Part shown: piece after piece, positions 37,525-46,382 of the stretch
How positions within the stretch are numbered: position 1 is the first letter of the stretch
Layout: the number at the start of each line of letters is the position of its first letter
From: Prochlorococcus marinus XMU1412
Lineage (GTDB): Bacteria; Cyanobacteriota; Cyanobacteriia; PCC-6307; Cyanobiaceae
Direction: 5' to 3'
NCBI RefSeq assembly: GCF_017696315.1
Contig: NZ_JAAORJ010000004.1
Coordinates: 79,125-143,124, forward strand
DNA length: 64,000 nucleotides
Made by a program: the position numbers and the translations under genes
The notes under the pieces: generated by a model
What the model was told of the DNA's origin: nothing
What the model saw: the letters and a program-made list of their open reading frames with translations, nothing else
The model's database searches: none

Positions 37525-39285
37525 ATGTGTGGATATATTTTTCTAAAATCAAATATTAAAAAAGATCATAATTCTATAAAAAAAAGCATTCCTAAAATTG
37601 AGAATAGGGGACCAGATCAAACAAATATTATTCATTTACAAAATAAAACATTAATTCATACTCGACTTTCAATAGTCGATATAAACAATGGATCACAACC
37701 AATGCAAGCTTCAAAAGATGATATTAATTATTGGATACTTTTCAATGGAGAAATATATAATCATATTGAATTAAAAAATAAACTAAAGAGAAAATATAAA
37801 TTCAAAACTAATTCAGATACTGAGGTTCTTTTAGCTTCATATATAGTATGGGGTGAAAAATGTTTAGAGAAAATAATTGGCATGTATAGCTTTGTTATTG
37901 TTAGTAATGATGAAGAGATATTCTGCGCAAGAGATTTAACTGGGCAAAAACCTCTATTCTACTCTTTGAATGAAGATAAAATTGTAATAAGTTCAATTCC
38001 TATAAGATTTGATCAACAAAAAGATATTTCTGAAGAATCAATAGCAGATTTCCTTATAAATGGATACTTAACATCAAATAGAACAATCCTTAAAGAAGTA
38101 TTTAGTCTGGAACCTGGTTTTTCATTAAAAATAAAAAACAATCAAATAAAAAAATTTCAATTTTGGAAATTAGAAGATTATGTTAAGAATAAAAATAATA
38201 ATTCTCAAGATGAATTACTAAGAAAAACAGATCATCTCCTCAATAAAATAGTAAAGAACTATAAAAACCAAGCGGATGTCCCAATAGCACTATTATTAAG
38301 CGGCGGGATAGATTCATCTCTTTTATTAAGATATTTCCAAAAAAATAATATCCTCCCTGATTGCTATACATTGGATACTGAAGATTCAAAAAGTGAATTA
38401 GAAGAATCTAAAAAATATATAAATCCTATTAAACATAAGATAATAAAATCTAAGAAAATTAATGCGGAATTTTTTGAATATGTTTATGGCAATATTTTTA
38501 GTCAACCATTTTCTGATAGCTCAGCATTAAATACATCAATACTTATTAAAGAATTATCCAAAAAATATAAATGTGCAATAGGTGGAGATGGAGCTGATGA
38601 AATATTTGCTGGTTATCATGATCGTATAATTCATTTAGGTGGTAATATGATTTTCAATATAAGTTTTTACAGAAGAATAATAAGTCAAATAATTTCAAGA
38701 ATTAAAAATAAACATTTGATAAAAAAAATATTTTTTTCAGGATATAGATATCCAATATTTAATTTAAATATAATTAATGATTTACTTTCAACAAATTTTA
38801 AAAGTAAAGACTTATTTAGTTACGAGTCTGAAAATTTTAAATTTAATTCTAAAGAAAAAATTCTAATTGAAGATTTCTTAACCTATTTACCGAATAATAT
38901 AAATATTAAACTAGATGAGATTTCTATGCATTATGGTGTCGAATTAAGATCGCCCTTTCAAGATAGAAGGATAATAGAATATGCATTAAGTATTCCAGCC
39001 AAAAATAAATTTAATAAAAAATTATCTAAAATATTATTGAGAAAAATTCATTCAAATTATCTAGAAGATAATTCATACAATTCAAAAAAAGGTTTTGGAT
39101 TAAATTATGAAAACTTCCTTAAAAGAAAGGATATGCAAAATCTTTATAAAAAGTATGTAGAAAAAAACTCAAAAATATCTAAGTTTATAAATAATAAAAA
39201 TATAGATAAAATATTGAATAAAAATTATTCCGCTAAAAGATGGAATTATCTTTGTCTTGCAATATGGATTGAAAAAAATACATGA
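37525..39285 (+). CDS. asnB: asparagine synthase-like glutamine amidotransferase
   Basis: A 586-residue AsnB-family protein. The N-terminal nucleophile is Cys2 (MCGYIFLKS), with ENRGPDQT and FNGEIYNH of the glutaminase domain. The synthetase domain has the PP-loop LLLSGGIDSSLLLRYF and IGGDGADEIFAGY. Its place in a glycosyltransferase operon suggests amidation of a sugar acid rather than free aspartate, as in WbpS-type enzymes; this is inference. The next gene overlaps its stop by ATGA. A second AsnB-like gene lies at 60607. Confidence 0.88.
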   Translation: MCGYIFLKSNIKKDHNSIKKSIPKIENRGPDQTNIIHLQNKTLIHTRLSIVDINNGSQPMQASKDDINYWILFNGEIYNHIELKNKLKRKYKFKTNSDTEVLLASYIVWGEKCLEKIIGMYSFVIVSNDEEIFCARDLTGQKPLFYSLNEDKIVISSIPIRFDQQKDISEESIADFLINGYLTSNRTILKEVFSLEPGFSLKIKNNQIKKFQFWKLEDYVKNKNNNSQDELLRKTDHLLNKIVKNYKNQADVPIALLLSGGIDSSLLLRYFQKNNILPDCYTLDTEDSKSELEESKKYINPIKHKIIKSKKINAEFFEYVYGNIFSQPFSDSSALNTSILIKELSKKYKCAIGGDGADEIFAGYHDRIIHLGGNMIFNISFYRRIISQIISRIKNKHLIKKIFFSGYRYPIFNLNIINDLLSTNFKSKDLFSYESENFKFNSKEKILIEDFLTYLPNNINIKLDEISMHYGVELRSPFQDRRIIEYALSIPAKNKFNKKLSKILLRKIHSNYLEDNSYNSKKGFGLNYENFLKRKDMQNLYKKYVEKNSKISKFINNKNIDKILNKNYSAKRWNYLCLAIWIEKNT

Positions 39286-40082
39286 TAAGTATACTATTGC
39301 CAATCTTCAACAATGAAGAAACAATAAAAATAGTTTTAAATTCAATAATTAAAAACGTCAATAAGAATGATGAAATAATAATAATTGATGATTGCTCCAC
39401 TGATAATTCATATTCAATTATTAGATCTATTATTGAAAAATATAAATTACTTAAGATTATTATTATGAAAAATAAAAAGCAAATGGGTATCTCCTATAGT
39501 CTTAACAAGGGCATAAAATCAGCTTCGAAAAAGTATATTGCCAGAATTGATGGCGACGATATTAATTTCAAAAATAGATTTAAATTTCAATTAAGAGTTC
39601 TCAAAGAAAACCCCAGAATTGATCTTTTGTCATGCGCTAAAAAAGATTATAAAAACCTGAAAAGTTTAGATCTTAGTGAATTGAAAATAAATCTTAAAAA
39701 TAAATATAATTTAAAAAAATTATCAATTAAAGATTTAGCTTATCAAAATTTGATTATACATCCATCAATAATCTGTAAGACTGATATTTTAAAGAATTTC
39801 ACATATGATATGAGTTTTGTTAAATCTCAAGATTATAACCTTTGGTTAGATATGGTTTTCGAGGGAGTCAATATTTATTTATGTAATACAGCTGTTATCT
39901 GCTACTTAAATAAAAGAGATAATCTCTCAAAAATAAAAACTCAATTATTAAATTCTATAAAAGCGAGAATTAAACATATGAAATTAAATAAACCCATAGT
40001 TAATTTTGTATTGTTAATGGGATCGATTAAGGATACACTTAGTATTGCAAAAATACTAATCTCAAATCGTAATGGAATATGA
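39282..40082 (+). CDS. GT2 family glycosyltransferase
   Basis: A 266-residue GT-A enzyme. It starts MISILLPIFNNEETIKIVLN and continues to IIIIDDCSTDNSYSI (nucleotide-binding Asp). KGIKSASKKYIARIDGDD holds the metal-binding motif, HPSIICKTD and SQDYNLWLDM follow in family order. It resembles the 34187 enzyme more than the other members, though I have not measured identity. It starts inside the asnB stop (ATGA) and overlaps the following gene by 11 bases. Confidence 0.9.
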   Translation: MISILLPIFNNEETIKIVLNSIIKNVNKNDEIIIIDDCSTDNSYSIIRSIIEKYKLLKIIIMKNKKQMGISYSLNKGIKSASKKYIARIDGDDINFKNRFKFQLRVLKENPRIDLLSCAKKDYKNLKSLDLSELKINLKNKYNLKKLSIKDLAYQNLIIHPSIICKTDILKNFTYDMSFVKSQDYNLWLDMVFEGVNIYLCNTAVICYLNKRDNLSKIKTQLLNSIKARIKHMKLNKPIVNFVLLMGSIKDTLSIAKILISNRNGI

Positions 40083-40872
40083 TATTTGGTATATTTTTTG
40101 TTACTCAGAAGATCAATACATAAGTGCCTTAAAAAGGCTAAAGATTTCTATTGGGAGTATTAACAGTAATTCAAAAATAAAAATATTAACATGGCATAAA
40201 AATTTAAATAAAGATATTATTGATCTAAAGAAAATTAGAAAAATTGACTTATTTGAAACCAAAAAAATAGAATTTTCTAGAGCATTTTGTATTAATCTAA
40301 TTTCTAAGTTAATAGATGTAGAAGATAAATATTTCTACTTAGCCGATACTGATTTATTTTTCCATCCCGAATATTTTAATTGGTTAGATTTTATATGCAA
40401 AAAAATGAACTACAAAAAAAATGATCTTAGAGTGATAACTAATAATTTTAATCTAAGGCCTAATAAAAAATATAAATTTATTCCAAACAAATTATTTAAT
40501 TTATTATCAGGTATTTTCCCAAATTTATACAATTGGGAAACTCCAAATACATTAAATGAAATTCTTAATATTAATTATATGAATTCTGGATTCGCCCACG
40601 GATGTGGTCTCATTCCAATTGATCCATTAAAAAAAATTGGAGGATATAACGAAGAAATTATTGGGTACGGACCTGAAGATGATCTTTTTAATAAACGTTT
40701 ATCTTTTTTTTCAAGAGTTTATTATCATATAGGAAGTTTAAGAAGCTCAACTTTTCATATTTATCATCCTAAGCTGAATTATCAAAACAAAAAGAAGAAT
40801 TGGAATTATTGGAATTTTATAATAAAAGATATTAATAAAAATCGCATTCATTCAGATTATATTATTCGATAA
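40072..40872 (+). CDS. galactosyltransferase-like enzyme with GT7 C-domain
   Basis: A 266-residue GT-A protein. DTDLFFHPEYF is the metal-binding DxD. The C-terminal block has GFAHGCGLIPIDPLKKIGG, then YNEEIIGYGPEDDLFNKRL, which is the Glyco_transf_7C pattern (GxxGEDxD region) of beta-4-galactosyltransferase-type enzymes and of some bacterial relatives. Galactosyl or N-acetylgalactosaminyl transfer is plausible but specificity is not proven. It overlaps the GT2 stop by 11 bases, so its ATG lies in the upstream gene. Confidence 0.72.
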   Translation: MEYDIWYIFCYSEDQYISALKRLKISIGSINSNSKIKILTWHKNLNKDIIDLKKIRKIDLFETKKIEFSRAFCINLISKLIDVEDKYFYLADTDLFFHPEYFNWLDFICKKMNYKKNDLRVITNNFNLRPNKKYKFIPNKLFNLLSGIFPNLYNWETPNTLNEILNINYMNSGFAHGCGLIPIDPLKKIGGYNEEIIGYGPEDDLFNKRLSFFSRVYYHIGSLRSSTFHIYHPKLNYQNKKKNWNYWNFIIKDINKNRIHSDYIIR

Positions 40873-40873
40873 A

Positions 40874-41842
40874 ATGAACGTATTTATTTGGACAGAATGT
40901 CTTGGGTGCCCCTTAATTGGTAAAGTCTCAATTAATTCGTTCTTAAAATTTCATGATTCACATAAATTAAATGTATTCGTTTTCAAAGAAGATATTAAAT
41001 CTTTACCTAAGAACAAGAGAATTATTTATCATATAATTAAGAAAAATTCTTTTTTCAAATCATTAAAATATAGATTTTTATATAACTTTAAAAAAAAATA
41101 TACGTTAGATGCAAATAATCTCAAAACATATTTCAAAAAAGGGCATAAAGGAACTGCTGAATTATGGGCTTATATTTTGAAAAAATTTAGCTCTTATGAT
41201 GCAATGATTCATTTTGATAGTGATGTAATTTTCTGTAATTCAGCTATAGATCTATTAATAAAAGAATCAAATAATTATGATCTAATTGGACAATGTAGAC
41301 CATATAAAAATAATTCAAATAATGATTATGTTAGAGACTTACCAGATCTTGTTGCAACATGCTGCTTTTTATTTAAACCATCATTAGCTCCTTCTATTAA
41401 AAGAATAAAACAAAAAGATTTAAGGTTAGCTATACAAGGAAGAAGAAGATTAACTGGTAAAAAACTTCTTGATTTTTTCGACCAAATATCACATGAAATA
41501 TTATTGAATAATGGGAAAATAAAATTTATTTCTGTAGACAAATTTGGAGGTACTTCCAAGGAAGGCTCAAGAAAAAGTAACTTTAGCAATTTAAATGACA
41601 TGAATACAAAGTATAAAATGGATATTGGAAGTATGCTAGTCCATTTCTCTGCAGTTGGATCAGGCTATAATATATGGAAAAATAAAGCTCGATCGGGCTC
41701 AAGAACTTATGACACTTATGCTTTGGATAGATTCTATTTATTTATGAAATGCTTTTACCCAAAAGAGGAACTTAATACAAAAATAAGAAGTGAATATAAA
41801 CCATTAATAGATTATTTCCATAAGACTTTCATCAATTTATAA
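40874..41842 (+). CDS. putative GT-A glycosyltransferase, family unassigned
   Basis: A 322-residue soluble protein. The start MNVFIWTECLGCPLIGKV and MIHFDSDVIFCNSAIDLL with a DSD metal motif are like GT-A enzymes that act on nucleotide sugars. A polar loop (about 155-205) is rich in Arg and Lys (QGRRRLTGKK). SMLVHFSAVGSGYNIW may be a substrate-side element with His. I do not recognise a CAZy family. The TAATG overlap with the GT11 gene ties it to fucosyl/colitosyl transfer in the same transcript. Confidence 0.6.
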   Translation: MNVFIWTECLGCPLIGKVSINSFLKFHDSHKLNVFVFKEDIKSLPKNKRIIYHIIKKNSFFKSLKYRFLYNFKKKYTLDANNLKTYFKKGHKGTAELWAYILKKFSSYDAMIHFDSDVIFCNSAIDLLIKESNNYDLIGQCRPYKNNSNNDYVRDLPDLVATCCFLFKPSLAPSIKRIKQKDLRLAIQGRRRLTGKKLLDFFDQISHEILLNNGKIKFISVDKFGGTSKEGSRKSNFSNLNDMNTKYKMDIGSMLVHFSAVGSGYNIWKNKARSGSRTYDTYALDRFYLFMKCFYPKEELNTKIRSEYKPLIDYFHKTFINL

Positions 41843-42741
41843 TGAGTAAAATTTACATTTCTCTTACTGGAGGTTTGGGTAATCAACTTTATATTGCTGC
41901 TACTGGAATTGCAATATCTAAAATAATAAATCGAGAAATAATTTTTGATATCAGTACCTACAAAAGATATAAACTCCATAAATTACTTATACATAACATA
42001 ATAAGTTCATTAAGTTTAGAAAAAAATAATTTCATATATAGAGGATATCCATTTTTAAGTAAAGATAGAAAATTTTTAGTCAATTTAAAAGAAAGATCTC
42101 CTAGCTATGATTCAAGTATCTTAAAAAGAATTAAAAATAGATTACCTTTCTTTGATTATTTCTTAAGTGGATATTTTCAAAGTCTAAGTTATTTTTCTCA
42201 TATTATTCCCGAATTAAGAAGTGAAATAATAAAAAACCTTTTAAATATTGATGATGAACTTAATAATTCAAAAATAATTGGTATTCTTGAAAACACCTTA
42301 ACCATTCATATAAGAAGAAAAGATAAGATGTTAACTATAAATAAATCTATTTATGGAGTAGTTAATGAAGAAGGTTTCAATCAAATAATTTCCTCTGTAA
42401 TCAATAAAAATGATTATAAATTTTTACTGATAGTTGGAGATGATCCAAAATTCAATAATTATTTTAAAAATCAAATAAAATTAAAAATAAATGTTATTAC
42501 AAGTGATTTTTTAAGCAAAAGAATTTCTGCTTTTAATGATTTTTTCTATATGATCAATAGCAAAGGATTGATTCTTAATAATTCTAGTTTTTCTCTTTGG
42601 GCAGGTTATCTTTCTAATTCAAATAATATTTATTATCCTGATTTGTTATTTCCAATGCCCAAACATTATTCAATAAAGGATTTTTCAATAGAGGATTTGA
42701 TTATGCCACATTGGGAAAGCTATCCAAACCAATATTTATAA
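41842..42741 (+). CDS. alpha-1,2-fucosyltransferase family protein (GT11)
   Basis: A 299-residue GT-B enzyme. GGLGNQLYIAATGIAISK is the GT11 N-terminal motif, TIHIRRKDK is the HxRRxD motif that binds the GDP part, and NSSFSLWAGYLS is the third. These features define alpha-1,2-fucosyltransferases. GDP-fucose is made by manC, gmd and fcl in the same island; GDP-colitose (3-deoxyfucose) is a possible alternative donor since some relatives use it. The ATG overlaps the previous stop by one base (TAATG). Confidence 0.9.
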   Translation: MSKIYISLTGGLGNQLYIAATGIAISKIINREIIFDISTYKRYKLHKLLIHNIISSLSLEKNNFIYRGYPFLSKDRKFLVNLKERSPSYDSSILKRIKNRLPFFDYFLSGYFQSLSYFSHIIPELRSEIIKNLLNIDDELNNSKIIGILENTLTIHIRRKDKMLTINKSIYGVVNEEGFNQIISSVINKNDYKFLLIVGDDPKFNNYFKNQIKLKINVITSDFLSKRISAFNDFFYMINSKGLILNNSSFSLWAGYLSNSNNIYYPDLLFPMPKHYSIKDFSIEDLIMPHWESYPNQYL

Positions 42742-43595
42742 TGAAATATTTTTTATCTACAGATAATTTTAATCTTAATAAAGAACTAATAAGGTTTAAT
42801 AAAAGCAAATTCATAACTAAAGAAGAATTGAAAAAATATAATCTAGGTGAAGTAGTTTTAATAAGCATTGACAAACCAAGATTTAAAGATTTATTCCTTC
42901 CATTTAATAAAAAAATATTTTTTAGACTTGAATATTTACCTGTAAGAAAATTTCCTTTTGACATTTACTTTTATAGATTATTTTTTGATTTTATATTTGA
43001 ATGGGATTCTTATTTTATTAAAAAATCATACTCATTTTTACCTTTTTTCCCTCCAAGGATTGGGATGATTCATGAAAGTGAGATTGTAAAGGAGAAAATA
43101 AATTTAAATTATTTTTTTCTAAACCAATTTGAAAAATCACATTTAATAAGCACCATTGTAAGTAACAAACGAAAGCTATTATGGCAAAAAAAAAGAATTG
43201 AACTAATTGAATTTCTTACAAATGATATAAAGCAAATAGAACGATATGGGAGAGGGTTTAAAAAAGTTCTTGACAAATCAGAAGTATTAATACCTTTTAA
43301 GTATCATATTGCAATTGAAAATTGCGTAAATGGACCTAGTGAAAAATTATGGGACCCATTACTTTGCAATTGTATAGTTTTCTATGGTGGAAATATAGAT
43401 TTAGTTTATCCAAAAATAAGAAAAGCAATAATTCAAATTCCAATTTTTGATAAATATAAATCAAAGGAAATAATATCTACTGAATTAAAATCCTCAAGTG
43501 TTTTTAATTCAGTAACCAAAGAAGATTGGATTGAAATCAAGACATCTATAAAAAGGTTGTATACCTTTGAAAGTCAACATATTTTTAAAGAATAG
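42741..43595 (+). CDS. alpha-1,3-fucosyltransferase-like protein (GT10)
   Basis: A 284-residue protein. The C-terminal half carries the GT10 donor motif PFKYHIAIENCVNGPSEKLW, then DPLLCNCIVFYGG, matching the F-x-F-x-x-ENS...EK pattern of fucosyltransferases. The N-terminal half resembles GT10 acceptor domains only loosely. I chose ATG at 42741, which overlaps the GT11 stop as TAATG; a longer start at 42711 is possible but would run into the upstream frame. A nine-A run at 43186-43194 is in frame. Confidence 0.85.
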   Translation: MKYFLSTDNFNLNKELIRFNKSKFITKEELKKYNLGEVVLISIDKPRFKDLFLPFNKKIFFRLEYLPVRKFPFDIYFYRLFFDFIFEWDSYFIKKSYSFLPFFPPRIGMIHESEIVKEKINLNYFFLNQFEKSHLISTIVSNKRKLLWQKKRIELIEFLTNDIKQIERYGRGFKKVLDKSEVLIPFKYHIAIENCVNGPSEKLWDPLLCNCIVFYGGNIDLVYPKIRKAIIQIPIFDKYKSKEIISTELKSSSVFNSVTKEDWIEIKTSIKRLYTFESQHIFKE

Positions 43596-43615
43596 ATTTT
43601 ATTAATAAAAAATCT
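43594..43615. terminator. possible hairpin between convergent glycosyltransferase and manC
   Basis: Seven-base perfect arms AGATTTT (43594-43600) and AAAATCT (43609-43615) flank an eight-base loop, straddling the GT10 stop. GC content is very low, so stability is doubtful. It lies between two convergent genes, where a terminator is expected. Confidence 0.3.
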
Positions 43616-43639
43616 AAATTTTAATAAAAAATACATAAC

Positions 43640-45076
43640 TTACTTTCTACCATAATTATCTTCAAATCTGATAATGTCATCCTCTCCAAGATAATTTCCG
43701 CTTTGCACTTCTATAATTACTAAAACTTTATCCGTTTTATTAGAGAGTCTATGTTTTGAGCCTAAAGGAATAAAAGTACTTTGATTTTCTGTTAAGGTTT
43801 GTACTTTATCATCAATCTCAACAAATGCTTCACCAGATACTACTATCCAATGTTCAGCTCTATAATTATGTTTCTGCAAAGATAAAGAACATTTAGGATT
43901 GACTTGTATTTTTTTAACTTGCCAATTACTTCCTTTTTCTATTGATTGATAATTTCCCCATGGTCTAAAACCTTTATTATGAAAATTAGCCTCTTGGATA
44001 TTTTGTTTTTTTAAATTAGAAACAATTTTTTTTACATCTTGATCACTTTCTCTATTACCAACAAATAGCGCATCATTTGTTTCAACTACAACTAAATCTT
44101 TTATCCCCAAAGCCACAATTAAACGGTTACTACTTAATAAAAAACAATTTTCTGTTTTGTCTAAAATTACCTTACCAAATTTAGAATTTCCATTTTTATC
44201 TTTTTTTGATTCCTTCCATAATGAATTCCAACTGCCAACATCACTCCAGCCCACTTCCATAGGGAAAACCATACCTAATTTTGTTTTTTCCATAACTGCT
44301 ATATCAAAAGATATATTTGGACAATTTAAAAAAGGTTCTATATCTATTCTCGAAAAATTCATATCTTTTTGACATCCTTTGAATGAATTGATGCAGGCTT
44401 TATATACATCTGGTCTAAATTTTTTAATCTCTTTTATTATTACGCTTGCTTTAGATAAAAAAATCCCACTATTCCATAAAAATCTACCAGTAGAAATCAT
44501 TTCTCTTGCTTTATCCTCATCAGGTTTTTCTACGAATCTTAAAATTGGGATCCCACTATTCGGTAAAGCTTCAAATTGATCTTCTGTTTCAATATAGCCA
44601 TATCCAATCTCAGGGGAAAATGGTGGGACTCCAAAAGTAACAATCGATCCATTTTCACTATATTGAATAGCTTTCTCAATAATTTCTCTAAACTTTTCAT
44701 TATTTTTGATAAAGTGATCCGCTGAAAGGATCAATAGATTAGGATCTTGCCCATCTTGTAATGCTCTAAGTGCTGCTATTGTTATGGCAGGGGCTGTATT
44801 TCTCCCAAAAGGTTCTAAAAAAATAGATAAAGGTTCTATATTTTTCTCTCTCATTTGTTCGGCGACTATAAATCTATGCTCTTCATTGCAAATTATTAAT
44901 GGTTTAATTAAGTTCTTTAGGCCATTTAATCTTTCATAAGTTTCTTGAATAAATGTATTCTTAGAATTTTCATTAAGAGCTAGAAACTGTTTCGGATAAC
45001 TTGACCTTGATAATGGCCATAATCTCGTTCCGCTTCCTCCACATAAAATCACAGGTAATATTTTATTTGTATTCAT
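43640..45076 (-). CDS. manC: mannose-1-phosphate guanylyltransferase / mannose-6-phosphate isomerase
   Basis: A 478-residue bifunctional type II enzyme. The N-terminal nucleotidyltransferase has VILCGGSGTRLWPLSRSSYP and FVEKPDEDKAREMI. The C-terminal cupin isomerase has RPWGNYQSIEKGSNWQVK and QKHNYRAEHWIV with the metal-binding histidines, then IPLGSKHRLSN. It supplies GDP-mannose to gmd, and hence GDP-fucose and GDP-colitose. It is encoded convergently with the glycosyltransferase operon. Confidence 0.97.
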   Translation of the reverse strand: MNTNKILPVILCGGSGTRLWPLSRSSYPKQFLALNENSKNTFIQETYERLNGLKNLIKPLIICNEEHRFIVAEQMREKNIEPLSIFLEPFGRNTAPAITIAALRALQDGQDPNLLILSADHFIKNNEKFREIIEKAIQYSENGSIVTFGVPPFSPEIGYGYIETEDQFEALPNSGIPILRFVEKPDEDKAREMISTGRFLWNSGIFLSKASVIIKEIKKFRPDVYKACINSFKGCQKDMNFSRIDIEPFLNCPNISFDIAVMEKTKLGMVFPMEVGWSDVGSWNSLWKESKKDKNGNSKFGKVILDKTENCFLLSSNRLIVALGIKDLVVVETNDALFVGNRESDQDVKKIVSNLKKQNIQEANFHNKGFRPWGNYQSIEKGSNWQVKKIQVNPKCSLSLQKHNYRAEHWIVVSGEAFVEIDDKVQTLTENQSTFIPLGSKHRLSNKTDKVLVIIEVQSGNYLGEDDIIRFEDNYGRK

Positions 45077-45187
45077 TAATTTATTTTCTTAAAATTCTTC
45101 TAATAAATTTTAATATATTGTGAGTAATTTATTTTTTTAAAATTCAGCTTACTTTAAAAAGAATTCCAACAAATTTAATAAAAATTT

Positions 45188-46240
45188 CTAATACCCTTTT
45201 TGATTTAATTTCATCCATTTCCAACCATCTCGACACATATCCTCGAGATTTTTTTCTGGTTTCCATTTTAGAATATTCTTTACTAATGAATTATCTGCTA
45301 CAACTATGGCGGCATCACCCTTTCTTCTTTTACTAAATTGAAAAGGGACATTTATTTTATTTACTATTTCAAAAGTTTTTATTAAGTCTAAAACGCTTGT
45401 ACCAATTCCTGTACCTAAATTAAGATTTAAAATTTTTGGAGGATTATTTATCAAATACTCCAAACCATAAAAATGACCATTGGCTAAATCCATTACATGA
45501 ATATAATCTCTAACTCCTGTTCCATCTCTAGTTGGCCAGTTTTTTCCAAATATTTTAAAATATTCTATTTCCCCTAAGGCAACTTGCATAATTAATGGGA
45601 AAATATTATTTGGTATCCCATTAGGTACTTCTCCAAGCAATCCAGATGGATGCGCCCCAATAGGATTAAAATAACGTAGATTGATTATTTTCCATTTGTC
45701 CGGAGAACTTTCATATAAATTAGCTAAAAGATGCTCAATTGTTAATTTTGTTAATCCATAAGGATTAATTGGATCTAATTTTTGATCCTCATTAATTAGA
45801 TCGATTTTTGATGATCCATATACTGATGCACTACTACTAAATACTATGGTCCTACATTCAAATAAATTCATAACCTTTAAGAGATTTATTGTGCTGACTA
45901 AATTAAAATCCCAATACTTTAGAGGTTCATTGATTGATTGATTGATTGACTTTAAACCCGCAAAATGAATAACAGCTGTTATTGGCTTACCAATTTTATT
46001 TTGTTTAAGAAAAATTCCTCTTATAAAACTTTCGTCCCTTAAATCGCCTTTGAAGAAACTAAGTTTATTTTTCATTCGTGGATATTTGATATTAATAATT
46101 TCATTTATTCTTTCTAAAGCCTTAATAGAACTATTAATAAGAGAGTCAACTATTAAAATCTCATAACCTTTTTCGATTAATAATAAACTAGTATGACTTC
46201 CTATAAAACCTAGGCCGCCAGTAACTAAAATTCTTTGCAT
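45188..46240 (-). CDS. galE: UDP-glucose 4-epimerase
   Basis: A 350-residue extended SDR. VTGGLGFIGSHTSLLLIEKG is the NAD site; catalytic Ser and Tyr-x-x-x-Lys are in FSSSASVYG and NPYGLTKLTIEHL; NLRYFNPIGAHPSG completes the GalE pattern. It interconverts UDP-glucose and UDP-galactose, a possible donor for the GT7C-like enzyme. An (ATTG)5 tract in frame codes SINQSIN. It is divergent from the UDP-xylose synthase gene with 142 bases between. Confidence 0.95.
   Translation of the reverse strand: MQRILVTGGLGFIGSHTSLLLIEKGYEILIVDSLINSSIKALERINEIINIKYPRMKNKLSFFKGDLRDESFIRGIFLKQNKIGKPITAVIHFAGLKSINQSINEPLKYWDFNLVSTINLLKVMNLFECRTIVFSSSASVYGSSKIDLINEDQKLDPINPYGLTKLTIEHLLANLYESSPDKWKIINLRYFNPIGAHPSGLLGEVPNGIPNNIFPLIMQVALGEIEYFKIFGKNWPTRDGTGVRDYIHVMDLANGHFYGLEYLINNPPKILNLNLGTGIGTSVLDLIKTFEIVNKINVPFQFSKRRKGDAAIVVADNSLVKNILKWKPEKNLEDMCRDGWKWMKLNQKGY
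45929..45948 (+). repeat. tetranucleotide repeat (ATTG)5 within galE
   Basis: Five tandem ATTG units are seen on the plus strand inside the galE reading frame (coding CAAT on the gene strand). Gain or loss of one unit would shift the frame. Five copies is short for a contingency locus. Confidence 0.8.
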
Positions 46241-46382
46241 TTATATATTTAGAGATTCATTCTTATTTAAGAATAAATCACAACTAATAAAATTAAATAG
46301 TTTTTAATATCTTACAGATTTGAAACTATTCTTAATTTGTATATTCTAATTTAGTATATTTAAATAATTAAGATTTGATATC

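Noticed and set aside
43186-43194. Nine-A run in the GT10-like gene as a phase-variation tract
   Set aside because: Runs of this length occur many times by chance in this AT-rich DNA, including within core genes, so it is not distinctive.
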